Below are positions 10,998-22,475 of a stretch of 64,000 nucleotides of DNA, piece after piece. Every line of letters begins with the position of its first letter. Positions within the stretch are counted from its first letter, which is position 1. A program made the translations under genes and the position numbers. Origin of the DNA: Echinometra lucunter (Eukaryota > Echinodermata > Echinoidea > Camarodonta > Echinometridae); assembly GCA_029962745.1 (NCBI GenBank), contig CM057152.1, positions 20,643,310 to 20,707,309 on the forward strand. The letters run 5' to 3'. Under the pieces are notes generated by a model. That model had not been told where the DNA came from. It made no database searches and saw nothing but the letters and a program-made list of their open reading frames with translations.

Positions 10998-13900
10998 CTA
11001 TTATTAAAGGGGGTATGTTCATACCTTCCATTAGAAAAGACACTGCTCTAACAATGTGTTCAGAATCCATGGCCACACCTCAAGTTGCATTGGTTGTGTT
11101 TGCTATGTACACACTACATAACATGCTTCAATGTCATGCAAACATATTGATTCTTTGGCTGAATGCATTAAAAAACTCGAAAGTGTTGACTTGTCAGTTA
11201 TGGGGCTATTATTTTGGCTGTCTGTGGTTTCAACATGATGAAATGTCTTTTTGTACATAATGCAAGTTTATCATGTTTTATATACTTTTTTCTCATTTTT
11301 TGTGTGAAGAGAGAGAGAGAAAAAAATAAGATCACAGCAGAATGAATAGCATACTGTTTATCTAAATGGAGATCTGATGAGAACGATTTTTTTTGGAGGG
11401 GGGGGGGGAGGGTACCTTAAATGAACTAGAGTTTAAGTTTAACTGAAATACCGTTTCAACTTATCATTTTTCAGCATCGTCTGCTTGAAGAGAAAGAAAC
11501 TTCTCTCTCTTGGCTAGATGAAAACGTATCTTGGAAACTGGGGAATGACTTATTTGTTTGGCTAGCAGGGTGTACAGTTCCTTGAATAAGATTAACCCCT
11601 ATTCTGAGCCAAGAAATAATCTCCAGGTTTCAACTAGCTGCTTCCCTCCGCAGTTATCTGTGTGCTCTAGAGCAGAAGTACACACTTCATGCATTTCAAG
11701 GTTTGCCTGTATTTTAATTGAAATTGCCCTGTTTTTCCATTTAGTAGTGTTTGCATACTGAAGCTGGGATTTATATGGTGGGAAAAATGAATTCGGCAAG
11801 TCTGTTGACTGTATTTTAAAGCATTTTTAACTTTGTTGGGTTGAGTGCAGAACTTGTATCGATGAACCAAAATAATCCCAGGACTTGTTTAGCACATTCT
11901 TAGGGGAAGGAAGGAAAGAAGGAAGGACTTCATGAATTTTGAAGAAGTGTGGAGGCTGCATAGATAAAACACTGAAGATACTACTTTGTAAGATGTTTAT
12001 GGGTTTTCATTTTAAGGTTTCCCACATGTTCGGCCATTTCGTGAACAATATGATTCTGATATTATTTCAGTCTCAGTTTGAAATATACCAGAATAACATT
12101 TTCAGCCTCCACTCTTTCATCAGACAAAATCATTTCCATATTTCTTTCAATGGGAACTGTTTTCTTTGAAGTTTTGAGGAGTTAATTTTGTTCATGTTAT
12201 AACAAAAAATAAAGAAGATCAGTTTTCCACCACAAAAGGGGTAAAGATGTTAGAAGTATTGCAGAAGAAAAACATGGAAATGATAATACAGGTACCTTGA
12301 TATCAAGAGTATGCTTGATTTAAGATGTTGGAAGCTGATCACCCCTTGAGTATTAAACTGTAAACAAATATATAAATTTAATCATCACAGATTTATTTCT
12401 CTTCATTTCATACAAAGCTTGCCAGTACTTTATAGGGTAGGTAGCCCTGCAAGTGTCTTCCTTTAGGATCGCAAGCCTACCAGCTAAAGGGAAATAATTA
12501 AATGTTAATAGCCTATTGTTTTGATGGTTTGCCAAGAATAACTTAAGCATTTATCTTTGAAACATGATACATGATGAATATAAACTTGTTATCGTTTTGT
12601 CTCTCATGACATTTATCACTATCAAGAATTGTTCTGCATGTGTCTTTGTAGCAGTGTTTCAGTCGATATCGAGAAGGTCTCCGATGGGGTTCTTTGTTGG
12701 TGTTTTTAAAAAATTTTTCGTTGTGGGTGCTTTACCCAGTAGTTTTATCCCCAGTTGAAGCCTTGGAAGGGGTATGTTTACCTGATGTGCAGTTTGAGGA
12801 ATGATATTCCATCTTGTTTTGTGCTCTGTGCTGTAATAGGATATGCTTTTCATTATGAAAAGATATGAGCATTGACAAACCTGACAGCTTGCATCCTCTG
12901 CATGGGTCAGCTTGATGACCTACTTGTATCTTGTGGATGCCATCATGTGTAGTTTTAGGTTCTGAGTGGAACACTGAAGTGTATCACTGCATTCGATCCA
13001 GGGCAAGGTTTAATGCAAAATGTGGGCACCTTGCCAAATGGAAACGTGCTGCTATGGGATTAAAAGGGAGACTGGTCTTTTTTTTCTGTTTCCAGTACAC
13101 CATCAATTACCTCTTTATGTCACAATTTTTAATGGAGTCATTAATATTCAGAGACAAATGAATTCAAACATTTCAAAAAACGTGAGCATGGTTTTTCTTT
13201 AGAATACATGTATTTTTCATTATTTTTGGAGTGCCACTGTGAAGCTATAAATTACTATCCTGATGGCACCCAGGTAAATCTTTACCATTATTTAATATGA
13301 CATAAAACTTAGGTTCTGATACCTGCCCGTACAATGCATGACTGCCATTACATAGCAGCATTGATGCAATTACCAAACATTAGGGTCTGTATTCTGACCT
13401 GCGAGTAGTAAGGAAACCTGATGCTGGGTTTCAGCCAGAACTGATTTGTGCCAGTTCTTGCTTTGTTAAAGTTGATCTTGACTTTGAAATGACACCATTT
13501 TTTTTTGTCCCTTTGGAACTTCTGTATAAATTTGGGCGTTTCCAGGTTTCATGTCGCACACACAAAAAAAGAGCCTCCAATGTCTTTCCGGACTCGTTGA
13601 GCAAAACCATCTTACATCCCCAAAAGAATGAGAACTGAATTTACTTTGATTTATGTAACAAGGGCTAAGTTAGCAATTGATTTTACAGCTCTTATTTTTT
13701 CCTGGTAATTAGACTGAGCTAAAATTTTCATGATAGAGAGAGCGAGAGAGAGCGAGAGAGAATAGAGAGAGTCAGAGAGAGAAAGAGAATACAGTTAAAA
13801 AGAAAGAAAGAGTGATGGACATAGAATGAATTTATACAGCTATCCCGTCAGTTTTGGATCTTGGAAATAATGCCTGGTGTTACCCACTCATACCACAATG

Positions 13901-15175
13901 ATGTAGGTGTATACCCTGTGTATACGTGCAGCTACCAGTTTTCTTTGTTCCTGGTGAGGTGGTTCGAGTTCTATGGTAACGGATGATTAGGCAGGTGAGA
14001 ACTGAAGGGGTATAATCAAAGTTAAGAGAGCAATGTAAATATGATCTACCTGGATGGCCGTGTTGCAATGAAACTAGGGATCAAAGTTTTGTCACTTACT
14101 GCTGTTAGTGAATCTCTACAAGTTTGCAGGATTTTAAAGAAAAGGTCCAGTTTCGAGAAGATCCCCAAAATCCTTTGTACATGTATAAGCTACTCCCAAC
14201 TGTTTTTCTATGTTTATGAGGAAGAATTTATTCTGGTGTAAGCTGCAACACAAGAGTTCTTGTGGAATTTTCTTAACTTTCTTGATGTGTGGACCCTAGA
14301 AGTCTGAACTTGATATTATCAAAACTACATGTACTTACATGTACTTATCTATATTTGTTATTTACAGGACTAGCTCTGTATTTTGTTAATACAACACCTA
14401 CTAATAGGATTTTTTGTTAACTATTGCCTCCAAACTGATTTTTTTACACTTTTTGAAATAAGAATTATGTGTGTAGATAACTGTGCAAGTTTAGGAAGGT
14501 ATTCTCCAGGACAGTGTACCATAGCAGTGTGTTTCTGTTTTGGCCCTTTGCCCAGTACTTCTGATCTCTGTAATTGGGCCTGACTGTAATGGCAGTGCTC
14601 TGTCCAAAGCATTAAGAAAAGAAGTTTGTCAATATGAAAGAAGCAGAAGGGATTAAGTCCTCATATTTGCATAACATCCTTCTATTCCTCAAACCTTTGA
14701 AGCCCTGGTATGTAAGTAATCATATCCCTGAAAGAAGGCCTGGGTACATTAGGGAGAAGGATCTTTTCCTGTAAGTTTGATAGAACCTTCAGTTGGCCTA
14801 AATGAAAACAGAAAGAAGTTAAAGAAGTTGAGAGAGCTAGCTAGAATGGAGACAAACAGCACTTGAAGTGAATCTCTCTTTGCATAGAGCCCAACTAATA
14901 GCCCTTGAAAAGCATATTATTTATCAGGACCATACTTGAGTTGGTATTCTCTGAAGGACCAAATGGACTTGTTTGCTCTGGTGGGCTATACAAAGAAACA
15001 ACGATTACATCTGTACCACCAAAGGCCCATTGTTGCTGACAATTGTTCTGTCTCCCCAGTGGAGGCATGATATATTGCATTGCTTGTCTCTGCAGTTTGC
15101 TTTAGCTTGTACACTGAAAATGTAAACATCTTTAGACTTTGCTGCAGTTGTTGGATTTTTAATTTCTGCCTTATA
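10998..15175. other. Non-coding stretch with GA-rich repeats
   Basis: It contains a poly-G run (about 11398-11410) and a GA-rich microsatellite (about 13733-13815). Frames at 10973-11260, 11558-11870, 12353-13202, 13880-14241, 14383-14612 and 14895-15080 overlap on both strands, show no protein motif and lack paired splice sites. The stretch is probably intronic to the + strand gene or intergenic. Confidence 0.35.
13733..13815. repeat. GA-rich microsatellite
   Basis: Impure (GA)n with GAGAGC and GAAAGA variants, flanked by AT-rich DNA. It is a simple repeat only. Confidence 0.85.
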
Positions 15176-15554
15176 GAGCCCCGTTTACACCGAGCAATAG
15201 GCCGGCCCGAGGCCCCGAGGCCGGCCCAAATTTAGATGATAACGCACGCGGACCCAAATGTGGTACCAAATGCGGGTCCGATGCAGACTCGCATTTGGAC
15301 CAGCTCAGGAGGTAGTCGCAGGCCGGCCCAAGGCTGGCCTAGTTTTGGTGTAAACGCACACGGACCCAAATGGGGTACCAAATGTGGGTCCGCTTTTTGC
15401 AGGCTCCTTAGTTAAAATCGTTTTTTACATGCAGAGCACCGTTACCGGCGAAACATCAACATTAATAGGCCGGCCCAGAACACGCAGTGTAAACGCACAG
15501 AATTGCGGTACCGAGTACTGCAATTTGGGCCGGCCCCGCGGTGTAAACAGGGTC
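15176..15554. mobile_element. GC-rich inverted-repeat element with GGCCGGCCC cores
   Basis: The outer ends GAGCCCCGTTTACACCG and CGGTGTAAACAGGGTC are inverted, with TA on both sides (15174-15175 and 15555-15556), as in TA-targeting elements. The interior repeats GGCCGGCCC four times, GTGTAAACGCAC twice (a related ATAACGCACGCG lies near the left end) and GGACCCAAAT twice, with inverted counterparts such as ATTTGGACC. It is far more GC-rich than its surroundings and has no open frame. Probably a non-autonomous DNA transposon. Confidence 0.65.
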
Positions 15555-16331
15555 TAAGTTGGGGGGGGGATGGCTGGAGATTAGGAGGTGCTGAATTCAT
15601 TAAAGTTCCATGAAACTGATGCTTTTCTTTTTCAGTTCCTTAGAATGAAATAATGTCTTTCTGATTTGGTTCTCTCATTATTCAAGAATGTAGTGTTTAT
15701 GAATTCAATTCTTTTTCCAGTTTCATTTTCATTGAGCAAAATATTTTCAAGTTTTATTTGCATGCAGCAAAATATGTTGAAGAACCTTTTTAAAAAACTT
15801 AACAGTGGTGTGCATGGCAAATTGAATGATATGTAATTAGTATGAAGGTCTGTGCATACACTGTGTGATTTTTGCATGTGTTTGTAAAATGGTTTTCCAT
15901 ACAGCCCATTTCAAATGGAAATTCAGATAGTACATTATCTCGCCAATATGATGATTCCATTCCTTGATTTGACATGCAGGGCTCAATGAAGACTGAATAA
16001 TCGTTCAAATTGCGAATATATGCTTGAATAAGATGTACTTGATACACATTTTCACAAGAGCTGTTTGGAAGGATGTAATTAATATTCCACATCCTGTTGC
16101 ATCGTGATATTCAGAGATGAAGTGATAAGGTTCCATCTTACTCCCCCTCTGTTTGTGTATATCACTCTTCTCCCCTTTACTCCTCTCTCTCTCTCTTTTC
16201 ATTTTTCATCATACTCTCCTCTCTTTCTTTTCTTTCTCATACTCTCTCCTCTCTCCCCCGAACTATCTCCTGTTGAGCTTTTTTGCTCTCGGTATATCTC
16301 TTACATGTAGGCATAACCTCTACTCTCTCTC
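15555..16331. other. AT-rich non-coding stretch ending in a CT-rich tract
   Basis: No supported exon. The segment 16175-16260 is CT-rich low-complexity DNA that generates spurious serine/leucine-rich frames on the + strand. Confidence 0.45.
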
Positions 16332-16460
16332 CAGCTGCGGATTCAGGATTTGGAAATAGAGGGGACGCAGATGACAATTTTCTTAGATATAGCTGTATGT
16401 TCAGCTGTGATTCCCCAAAATTAGAGGGCTCCCCCCCCCCCCCCCCCGATCCACCACTGC
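16332..16460. mobile_element. Possible short hAT-like MITE around a poly-C run
   Basis: The left edge GCTGCGGATTCAGG and the right edge GATCCACCACTGCTC are roughly inverted, with a 20-base C run (16431-16447 region) just inside the right end. The arrangement parallels 10795-10997. The ends are diverged and no target-site duplication was identified, so this call is tentative. Confidence 0.35.
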
Positions 16461-18298
16461 TCGCTCTCTCTCTCTCTCTCAGATTTTCTTCCTTCATCTC
16501 TGTCCTTCTAGTTTCATAAACATGTTTACTCAAATGACAAGTGTCATGAGTTTGTCCTTGTGTAATTAAGGAGCTTATGTCTGAGATGCCATATAAACTA
16601 CATTCACACTATTTTCATGTGGCCTTGCGAACACTTTGATTTAACATGGAGTCTTATTAGGACCAACGTGATCGATCACCTATTGTCACTTCTCGTCTCG
16701 TTTGGTAAATGTCATTTCCTGATTGTATACGTGTGACTGCAATAATATTAGTACCTCATTATAATAAAAATTTTTACACTTTCTGTCTGCTGTTCTTGAA
16801 ATTATACAGAATATGCATACTTAGGGGAAGATTGTGATTTTATACTTTAGGTCCCTCCCTCGCTCTCTACAACACTTCCCTGACTGAGTGAAATTGAAAC
16901 ATTGTAATGTAATCACCTATGACGTAATTGCAATCAAGTACATGAAGCGAGAGTCGATTTTCATACTCTCAGTTTTCGGTTTTCTGTTTTCAGTCAAGAG
17001 GGGAACTTCACGCTTCGAGGAGTTGTATTAGCGATCGGTTTTATTTGGAAATGTATCCACTCTCAAATGAGTGATTCCAAGCACCCTCCTAGGAGTGAAT
17101 TCCGCTGAATTTGGATTAGATTCCACTATTTTGGGAATGGATTTTCACTCTAAATTGAAGTGATCCCTCATAACATGGCTCATTCCATGGGGTTGAGGCA
17201 ACTTTTGTAACATGCCAGCAACACCCCCCCCCCCTCCAAAAAAACAAACAACACCACAACATAAAATGTTTCATTTAAAGAAGGCGAGAAAAGCTTGGGC
17301 TCCACGCCCCCACCAATGTTTACTTCTTAGTCGTTATGGTGTATATCTGCTTCAGACCGGAGAGTCTAATGCCATATGAATGTGATGTTGATGTGAAGGA
17401 GGGAGAAAAAAATAAGTTGTGCTGTAACAAATCTAGCCATAAGAGATTTCCAGTGCAAGCATGGATTACTATGGTAGGAGACCTACCCACATTGGCGCAT
17501 CAAACCTTAACCACATCTGAATTAATCTTCATTGTGAAATGAAACGGTTGATACCTCCGTTACACATACGTCATGTGATTTTGTTGCCCCACCCCGACGG
17601 AATGACCCAGAAATAACCCCTCAGAGAGCGCATTGTCATCTGTGTAGACGTAGTGATTGTTGTACAGCTATAGAATCCTAGAATCCTAACGTGATAGGTG
17701 AGGTAAAGAAATACTTATACGAGTAGTACTTCAACAACACCTGGTACACCTTGAACCTATCCACACGAAGGTTAAACCTTGGCTAAAAGGCTGGCAGATG
17801 GAGGGGCGTGATCAGAAAATTAAAGTGTATATTGGCAGGGTATAGCTAGATTACATGATGCAGCCAAAAAAAAAAACCCAAAAGAATATGGGTGGGAACC
17901 CCCCTCCTCATCCCCACCCCTATCATCACCTCTTCCACACTCCCCTCCCATTGTTGTTACAAAGTGAAAATGTGTCCTTTACTTGCGCCATGGTGCCATT
18001 TTTGCTTATTGTGTGTAATGGTTGATAGATACATGCATCTTTAAAGCATGTTACAGTTACAGTAAGAAGTGTACATTACCATGGTATTACCAACATCCAA
18101 CTGACATATGAATTGGGAAAAATCAGTAAAACTTAAATTTGAAATTGCCACTGGGATCACATCAGAGATAATTTGCTTTGACTGTAAAGAATACCTTTTT
18201 ATCATGCTCTGTACAAGCAGCGAGTACTGTAAGGACATTATCTCGTTGAATCCTAATTTTTCTTCATTCTTTTTCTTTTGTCTTTCATTTATCTGCAG
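16461..18298 (+). other. Probable last intron of the + strand gene (3' part)
   Basis: AT-rich sequence that ends in a strong acceptor: a T-rich tract (18255-18292) followed by TTTATCTGCAG at 18298. A poly-C/poly-A patch occurs at about 17223-17246 and another C/A patch at 17868-17900. No earlier exon with a matching donor could be supported, so the 5' limit of the intron is unknown. Confidence 0.4.
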
Positions 18299-18421
18299 AC
18301 AATTGCACTCAACAACAGAGTTCCACCTCGGCTACTGAGCGATCCCAACATCTGCTCTTTCCGCTCAATCTGCATCAATCCCATGACGCCAGTTGAGGAT
18401 CCATCGCTAGCGGCTTACTGA
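18299..18421 (+). CDS. Probable terminal coding exon of an unrecognised protein
   Basis: I see a classic acceptor (pyrimidine-rich tract, then TTTATCTGCAG) followed by an open frame of 40 codons ending in TGA at 18419-18421. The reading RVPPRLLSDPNICSFRSI then SLAAY-stop is well mixed in composition, unlike the low-complexity frames nearby. A long, gene-free stretch with poly(A) signals follows, as expected after a last exon. The exon starts in phase 0 if this frame is right. Two other frames are also open for part of its length, one to a TGA at 18336 and one to a TGA near 18395, so the frame is not certain. No domain is recognised; the peptide is a basic then serine/proline-containing tail. 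Earlier exons lie either undetected in 1-18 kb or left of the window. I cannot name the protein. Confidence 0.5.
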   Translation, partial: TIALNNRVPPRLLSDPNICSFRSICINPMTPVEDPSLAAY

Positions 18422-18837
18422 GATCAAATACCCGTAGGACTGAAAGGAGAATCTAATGTGTGATGTGAAGGTGTTTAGTGTTAATGCTAACTACCAGCAG
18501 GTGTAGTGAAAGCCGTTACTGCTGTCAAAACATCTTTGAGGCTAAGATTTGGAGAACTGCACCCGTTTGAAGGAGGATAGTCATTTATCTTTATTGTGTG
18601 GACACATCGGCTGTAGCATGTACCTGTAAATCGAACTTGATATTACCCAACCTAGGACAGGAACAACATTGTCAGCATGCTTACTAACCAGGTAGCTTTC
18701 ACTAACAAGTGCACAGTGACAGGACATCAGCAGAAGCTTATGTGATGATAGCCTCCTCCTGAACCATTGTTAGAAGGTGCTCTTCATTCACCCATCTGTA
18801 CCTACTGGTAGAGGCTGTAGCAAGCTCAAGGGAATGA

Positions 18838-18843
18838 AATAAA
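18838..18843 (+). terminator. Proximal poly(A) signal AATAAA
   Basis: AATAAA lies 417 bp after the stop codon of the terminal exon. There is no strong GT-rich element immediately downstream, so it may be weak or unused. Confidence 0.35.
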
Positions 18844-20072
18844 AAGGGAAGCTTTCAATGCAAGCTCAGAGAAAGGACACTCGACAGGTATCTAATGCCA
18901 GTAGCTTCCAGGGAGAGCTTCACAGAGGGATTTTCTGCTGGGACGATTCGCCAAAGGACGTCATCATCGAGAGATGAAAGGCTCCATTGCCAGAGGCCTT
19001 GTCATCAAGGATGTTGTCTCTTTTGGAGATCAACCTCGGAGATAATCCTCACGACTGATTGCTTCTGAAGCCAGAGAAGGAAGACCCTGTTGAGAGTGCT
19101 GTGATTGCAGCTGACATCACAGGATTAAGCCGTTCAGTGGAGGGACCCCTCATCCCCTTCTTGAGCACCCATCAAACCATAACGTGCTTAGAAGCCTGCA
19201 ATCTCTCAACCAAACATGTTTTCTGGGTGGAGGTGCATCTTTTTTTCTTAGCAGAAAGGGAATGTAGACATAATTTTGGTGTCAAATCTTGAACTACCTC
19301 TTTTTTTTTCTGTCTAACAAATTCATGTATTCTAAATGGGTGGCGCACGCCGCATGAAAAAGCGATATTAGATGAAGTTTTTGAACAAGCTTAGTGTTTG
19401 CAATTATTTCATATTTTTAGACTTTCTCTTTGTGTCAGTATCAGATGAAAAAAACTTTCACAGAGACTCTCAGGTACTAAAATTTGGTTTCATCAGCTTA
19501 GAGTCAAAAAGGCGTTAAGACTGAAAAAGGTAAAAGCTCTTTTTTGGCTCTAAGCAGACGATTTAAGGTCATGGAGTTAGCAGTTCTTCCATTCTATTGA
19601 TATACAAGAACAATTAAACCACAACATAGCAAATGGAACTGATATGACATTGGTTGTTGAGAAAAGATAATATGGTAAAATGGTTTCTGATTCGTAACTA
19701 CAGGTTTCAGCCACTGAAAGCATAGCACGTACTTTGGCCCACTTTATTCACAAAGCAAGATCTCATTAAACCTGTTATCTTGGGAGGGATTAACCTTGCA
19801 AAGTTGACAAGTACACATGAGGTATGATGAGTATATCCAAATGATATTGAATTGTACGATTCTCTTTATATGCCGATTGCGATTGTGATACAAAAAAAAT
19901 GTGCACACTTGATCAGTGAGAAATGTTATTAGATTGAATTGATGTGAGATTATTGCCCATATGATACAAATTTTGTCTAGAGCTTTGGTTTAGTTCCACT
20001 TTGTTTGATGGAGGAACAAAATACATGGATAAGGGTAATGAGGTCAGTTCCTTGTTCTACTTAGTACATGTA

Positions 20073-20250
20073 CAGTGGAAACTCGGTATAAGGAGGTCCT
20101 TGGAACCATCAAAAATTACCTTTGTTATAGCAGGAATCTTGTTATATCGGGATTAAAAAACAATAAAATATAAAGAGCTGGGACCGAAATAGTACCTTGT
20201 TATATCAGGAATATTGTTATACCAGATCTCTTTATACAGAGTTTCCACTG
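20073..20250. mobile_element. TA-flanked MITE inside the 3' UTR
   Basis: Ends CAGTGGAAACTCGGTATAA and, inverted, TTATACAGAGTTTCCACTG differ at one position over about 19 bp. TA dinucleotides flank both sides (20071-20072 and 20251-20252), the Tc1/mariner-type duplication. The interior repeats the TTGTTATA theme. It is non-coding. If the long UTR is real, this element is transcribed and could fold into a hairpin in the mRNA. Confidence 0.75.
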
Positions 20251-22449
20251 TATATGAACACTGTATTCTCACTGTTAGTTTCTAAAGTCCGAAAGCTCTT
20301 TACAGCTTTGGGTTCCTATTCTTAAGTGAAAACCAGATAGTGCATAATGCCATCGCTTGTGGGAGGAGAATTTTGATACACAGCAACTGACAATCAGAAC
20401 TTTTTTATAGCTTTTTCGAATCTCCAGTCATTTCATGTCAGTTTGCATGCTGGTTTTTAAAGACTGAGCAGACCTATCAAAGTGTTTTAGTCATGTTTTG
20501 ACAAAATAATCCCACTCCTGACATCCTGCTATTTTTTTTTTTTGACATGTTGTATCAGTGCCATTTGCTAAATTTTCATTGTTTAAGGTAAGCAGTGTGA
20601 AAAGGGAAGGGTATTTGCAATGTAATGCTTGACAAAATATATTTGCTTTCCACTGGTACCATTCATTTTTCATTGTTTTTGACTATTAATTGCCAGGATG
20701 TAAACATGCTCACAAAATGGATTGCAATGAGGCTGATAAAACTTGTTATATGCAGATGCAAAGTATTTTTGTGGTAGTGCAAGTTCAAGGACCAACTTTG
20801 ATTTGTTGAAATTCACTAGCATTTTTTCTATTCCTTCATGTATGTTTTCTTTTTTTCTATGATTTAGTCACATAGAGACATTTGAATTTTTAAACATTCA
20901 TCAGATGCTTTGTGCATTAACATGGCATTTGACATGTAATATTTTTCATCTGATTTTTTTTTTTTAGTATGGCTGAGTTATTCAGTTTGGTCATGTTCTC
21001 AGAGAGATTGGCATAGTTCAGTCATATGAGATTGATGATGCACATTTATTGCTTAACTTGGATGTCTTTTGTAACAGTATTCCTTCTGTATTTTGTCTAT
21101 CGCTCTTACTTCAAATGAACATGTCTACATGTTGTGCAGCTGTTAGGGATTTTATCTGTTAATGGATTGTACATTTCAATGACTTCTTAGTTCCATACAC
21201 TAAAGAATTATGATATGGGTAAAGTATTACTTTGCATACAATATTCGCATGTTTGCATTTTTTCAGAGTAAATTTCACATATTTTGAATTCATTTTTAAA
21301 ACAAATTCATGATTTATTGCGATGATATCTGTTACGAACGTATAATGTGAGAAGAGTATATACTTTGATTGATGATTCAATGCATTTATATATATTATAA
21401 AGATATTTCAAACAAATTCATATATATTGATTCATTACAAAAGTGTTTGTTTTAACATGTTGTATAAATATGTTTCTTATTAATAGACTCATTCTGCTTA
21501 TACTATATCTAAACTCCTAAGCATCAAGGAAACTAATTGGACTCGGAGTTTGCTGTGCTTGTACAAAAGTTCAACTAATTTGAGTACGTAAATATTTGGA
21601 GCAAATTTAGTTAGGTACTTGTAGCTTAAGAGGTCTGTCAAAGAATCAATTGTACAGGCAATATTTTGTTTGCCAATTTACTCCTAGAGATTGTAATTTT
21701 CTGCCAAAGACCTTTTACTTAGTGAGCTCTTCTCCTACAATCAAATTGTCGTAATTTACTGGCAGACTTTTTTTTGCCATATCGATTGCATACTCAAAGT
21801 TGCAAGAGATAGCGTGATTATAATATTATGATATCAGTTTTCAGAAGACATATATTGTGCCGGTATGAAATGGTTTTAGCCGTATTTTTGCTTGTTTATG
21901 ACATATCGGTAATAAATTGGAAGTATATATTTTATTTGTATTTCCTTCATGCAGTTTGCTATGCATGAAATAGAGTTTGGGTAATCTTTTCTGTAAGCAT
22001 ACAGCAAGGAAGGTGGCTTTCTAAGATTTTTTTTTAATTGAAGAATCTTGATGTAATTTTTTTTCTTCAAAACTGTTCCTTTCTTTTTACAAGATGAAAA
22101 TATTTCATTATTGATATTGTTGACAGAGGATTAGTGAACAAAACATTTTATAGTGCCTGGTTTTGTGACGAAGAGAAAGAGAGGGTACGTGTAAGAGTTA
22201 GAGGATAGCGGGTGAGTGAGAGAGATAGAGAATAATGCGATGTTGGAAAAAGTCTTGGTTTTATTGGCGAGGATGACTTCATTGATACTTGCTTTATATG
22301 TATTTCAGGTAAAAAAAAGAAGTTTTATATGGTACTGTGATGTAATTTGTAGTCATTTTAGTGATGGTCACTGGTATTTTGGGTACAGTGTGCCGTCATG
22401 ATATCTACCTATTTTTCCAAATATGCTTTGAAAGGTGACAGATGTCACG

Positions 22450-22455
22450 AATAAA
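22450..22455 (+). terminator. Distal poly(A) signal AATAAA
   Basis: AATAAA is followed after about 30-60 bp by a T- and GT-rich stretch (TCTTTTGTTTATTCCTTTTG, then TCTGTGTATTGG), the expected layout of a cleavage site and downstream element. It is a likely end of the + strand transcript near 22475. Confidence 0.5.
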
Positions 22456-22475
22456 AGACAAAAATATTTAAAGAA

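Larger units (their letters stand above)
18422..22475 (+). other. Long 3' UTR of the + strand gene
   Basis: After the TGA at 18419 there is about 4 kb without C/G homopolymers or duplicated blocks. The first 800 bp are less AT-rich than the rest. Poly(A) signals occur at 18838 and 22450. The distal signal is followed by T/GT-rich sequence (22485-22515), suitable as a downstream element. A 178-bp MITE sits at 20073-20250. The extent is inferred, because the proximal signal could end the transcript early. Short frames inside (for example 19059-19292) have no recognisable product. Confidence 0.45.

Noticed and set aside
13201..13271. Possible internal + strand exon ending at a CCCAG/GTAAAT donor
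   Set aside because: One frame is open between a reasonable acceptor and the donor, but the peptide is short, unrecognised and includes the common TACATGTA repeat motif; no neighbouring exon was found.
16104..16533. Overlapping frames on both strands, 68-98 codons
   Set aside because: They are composed of CT/GA low-complexity DNA and give S/F/L- or R/E-rich pseudo-proteins.
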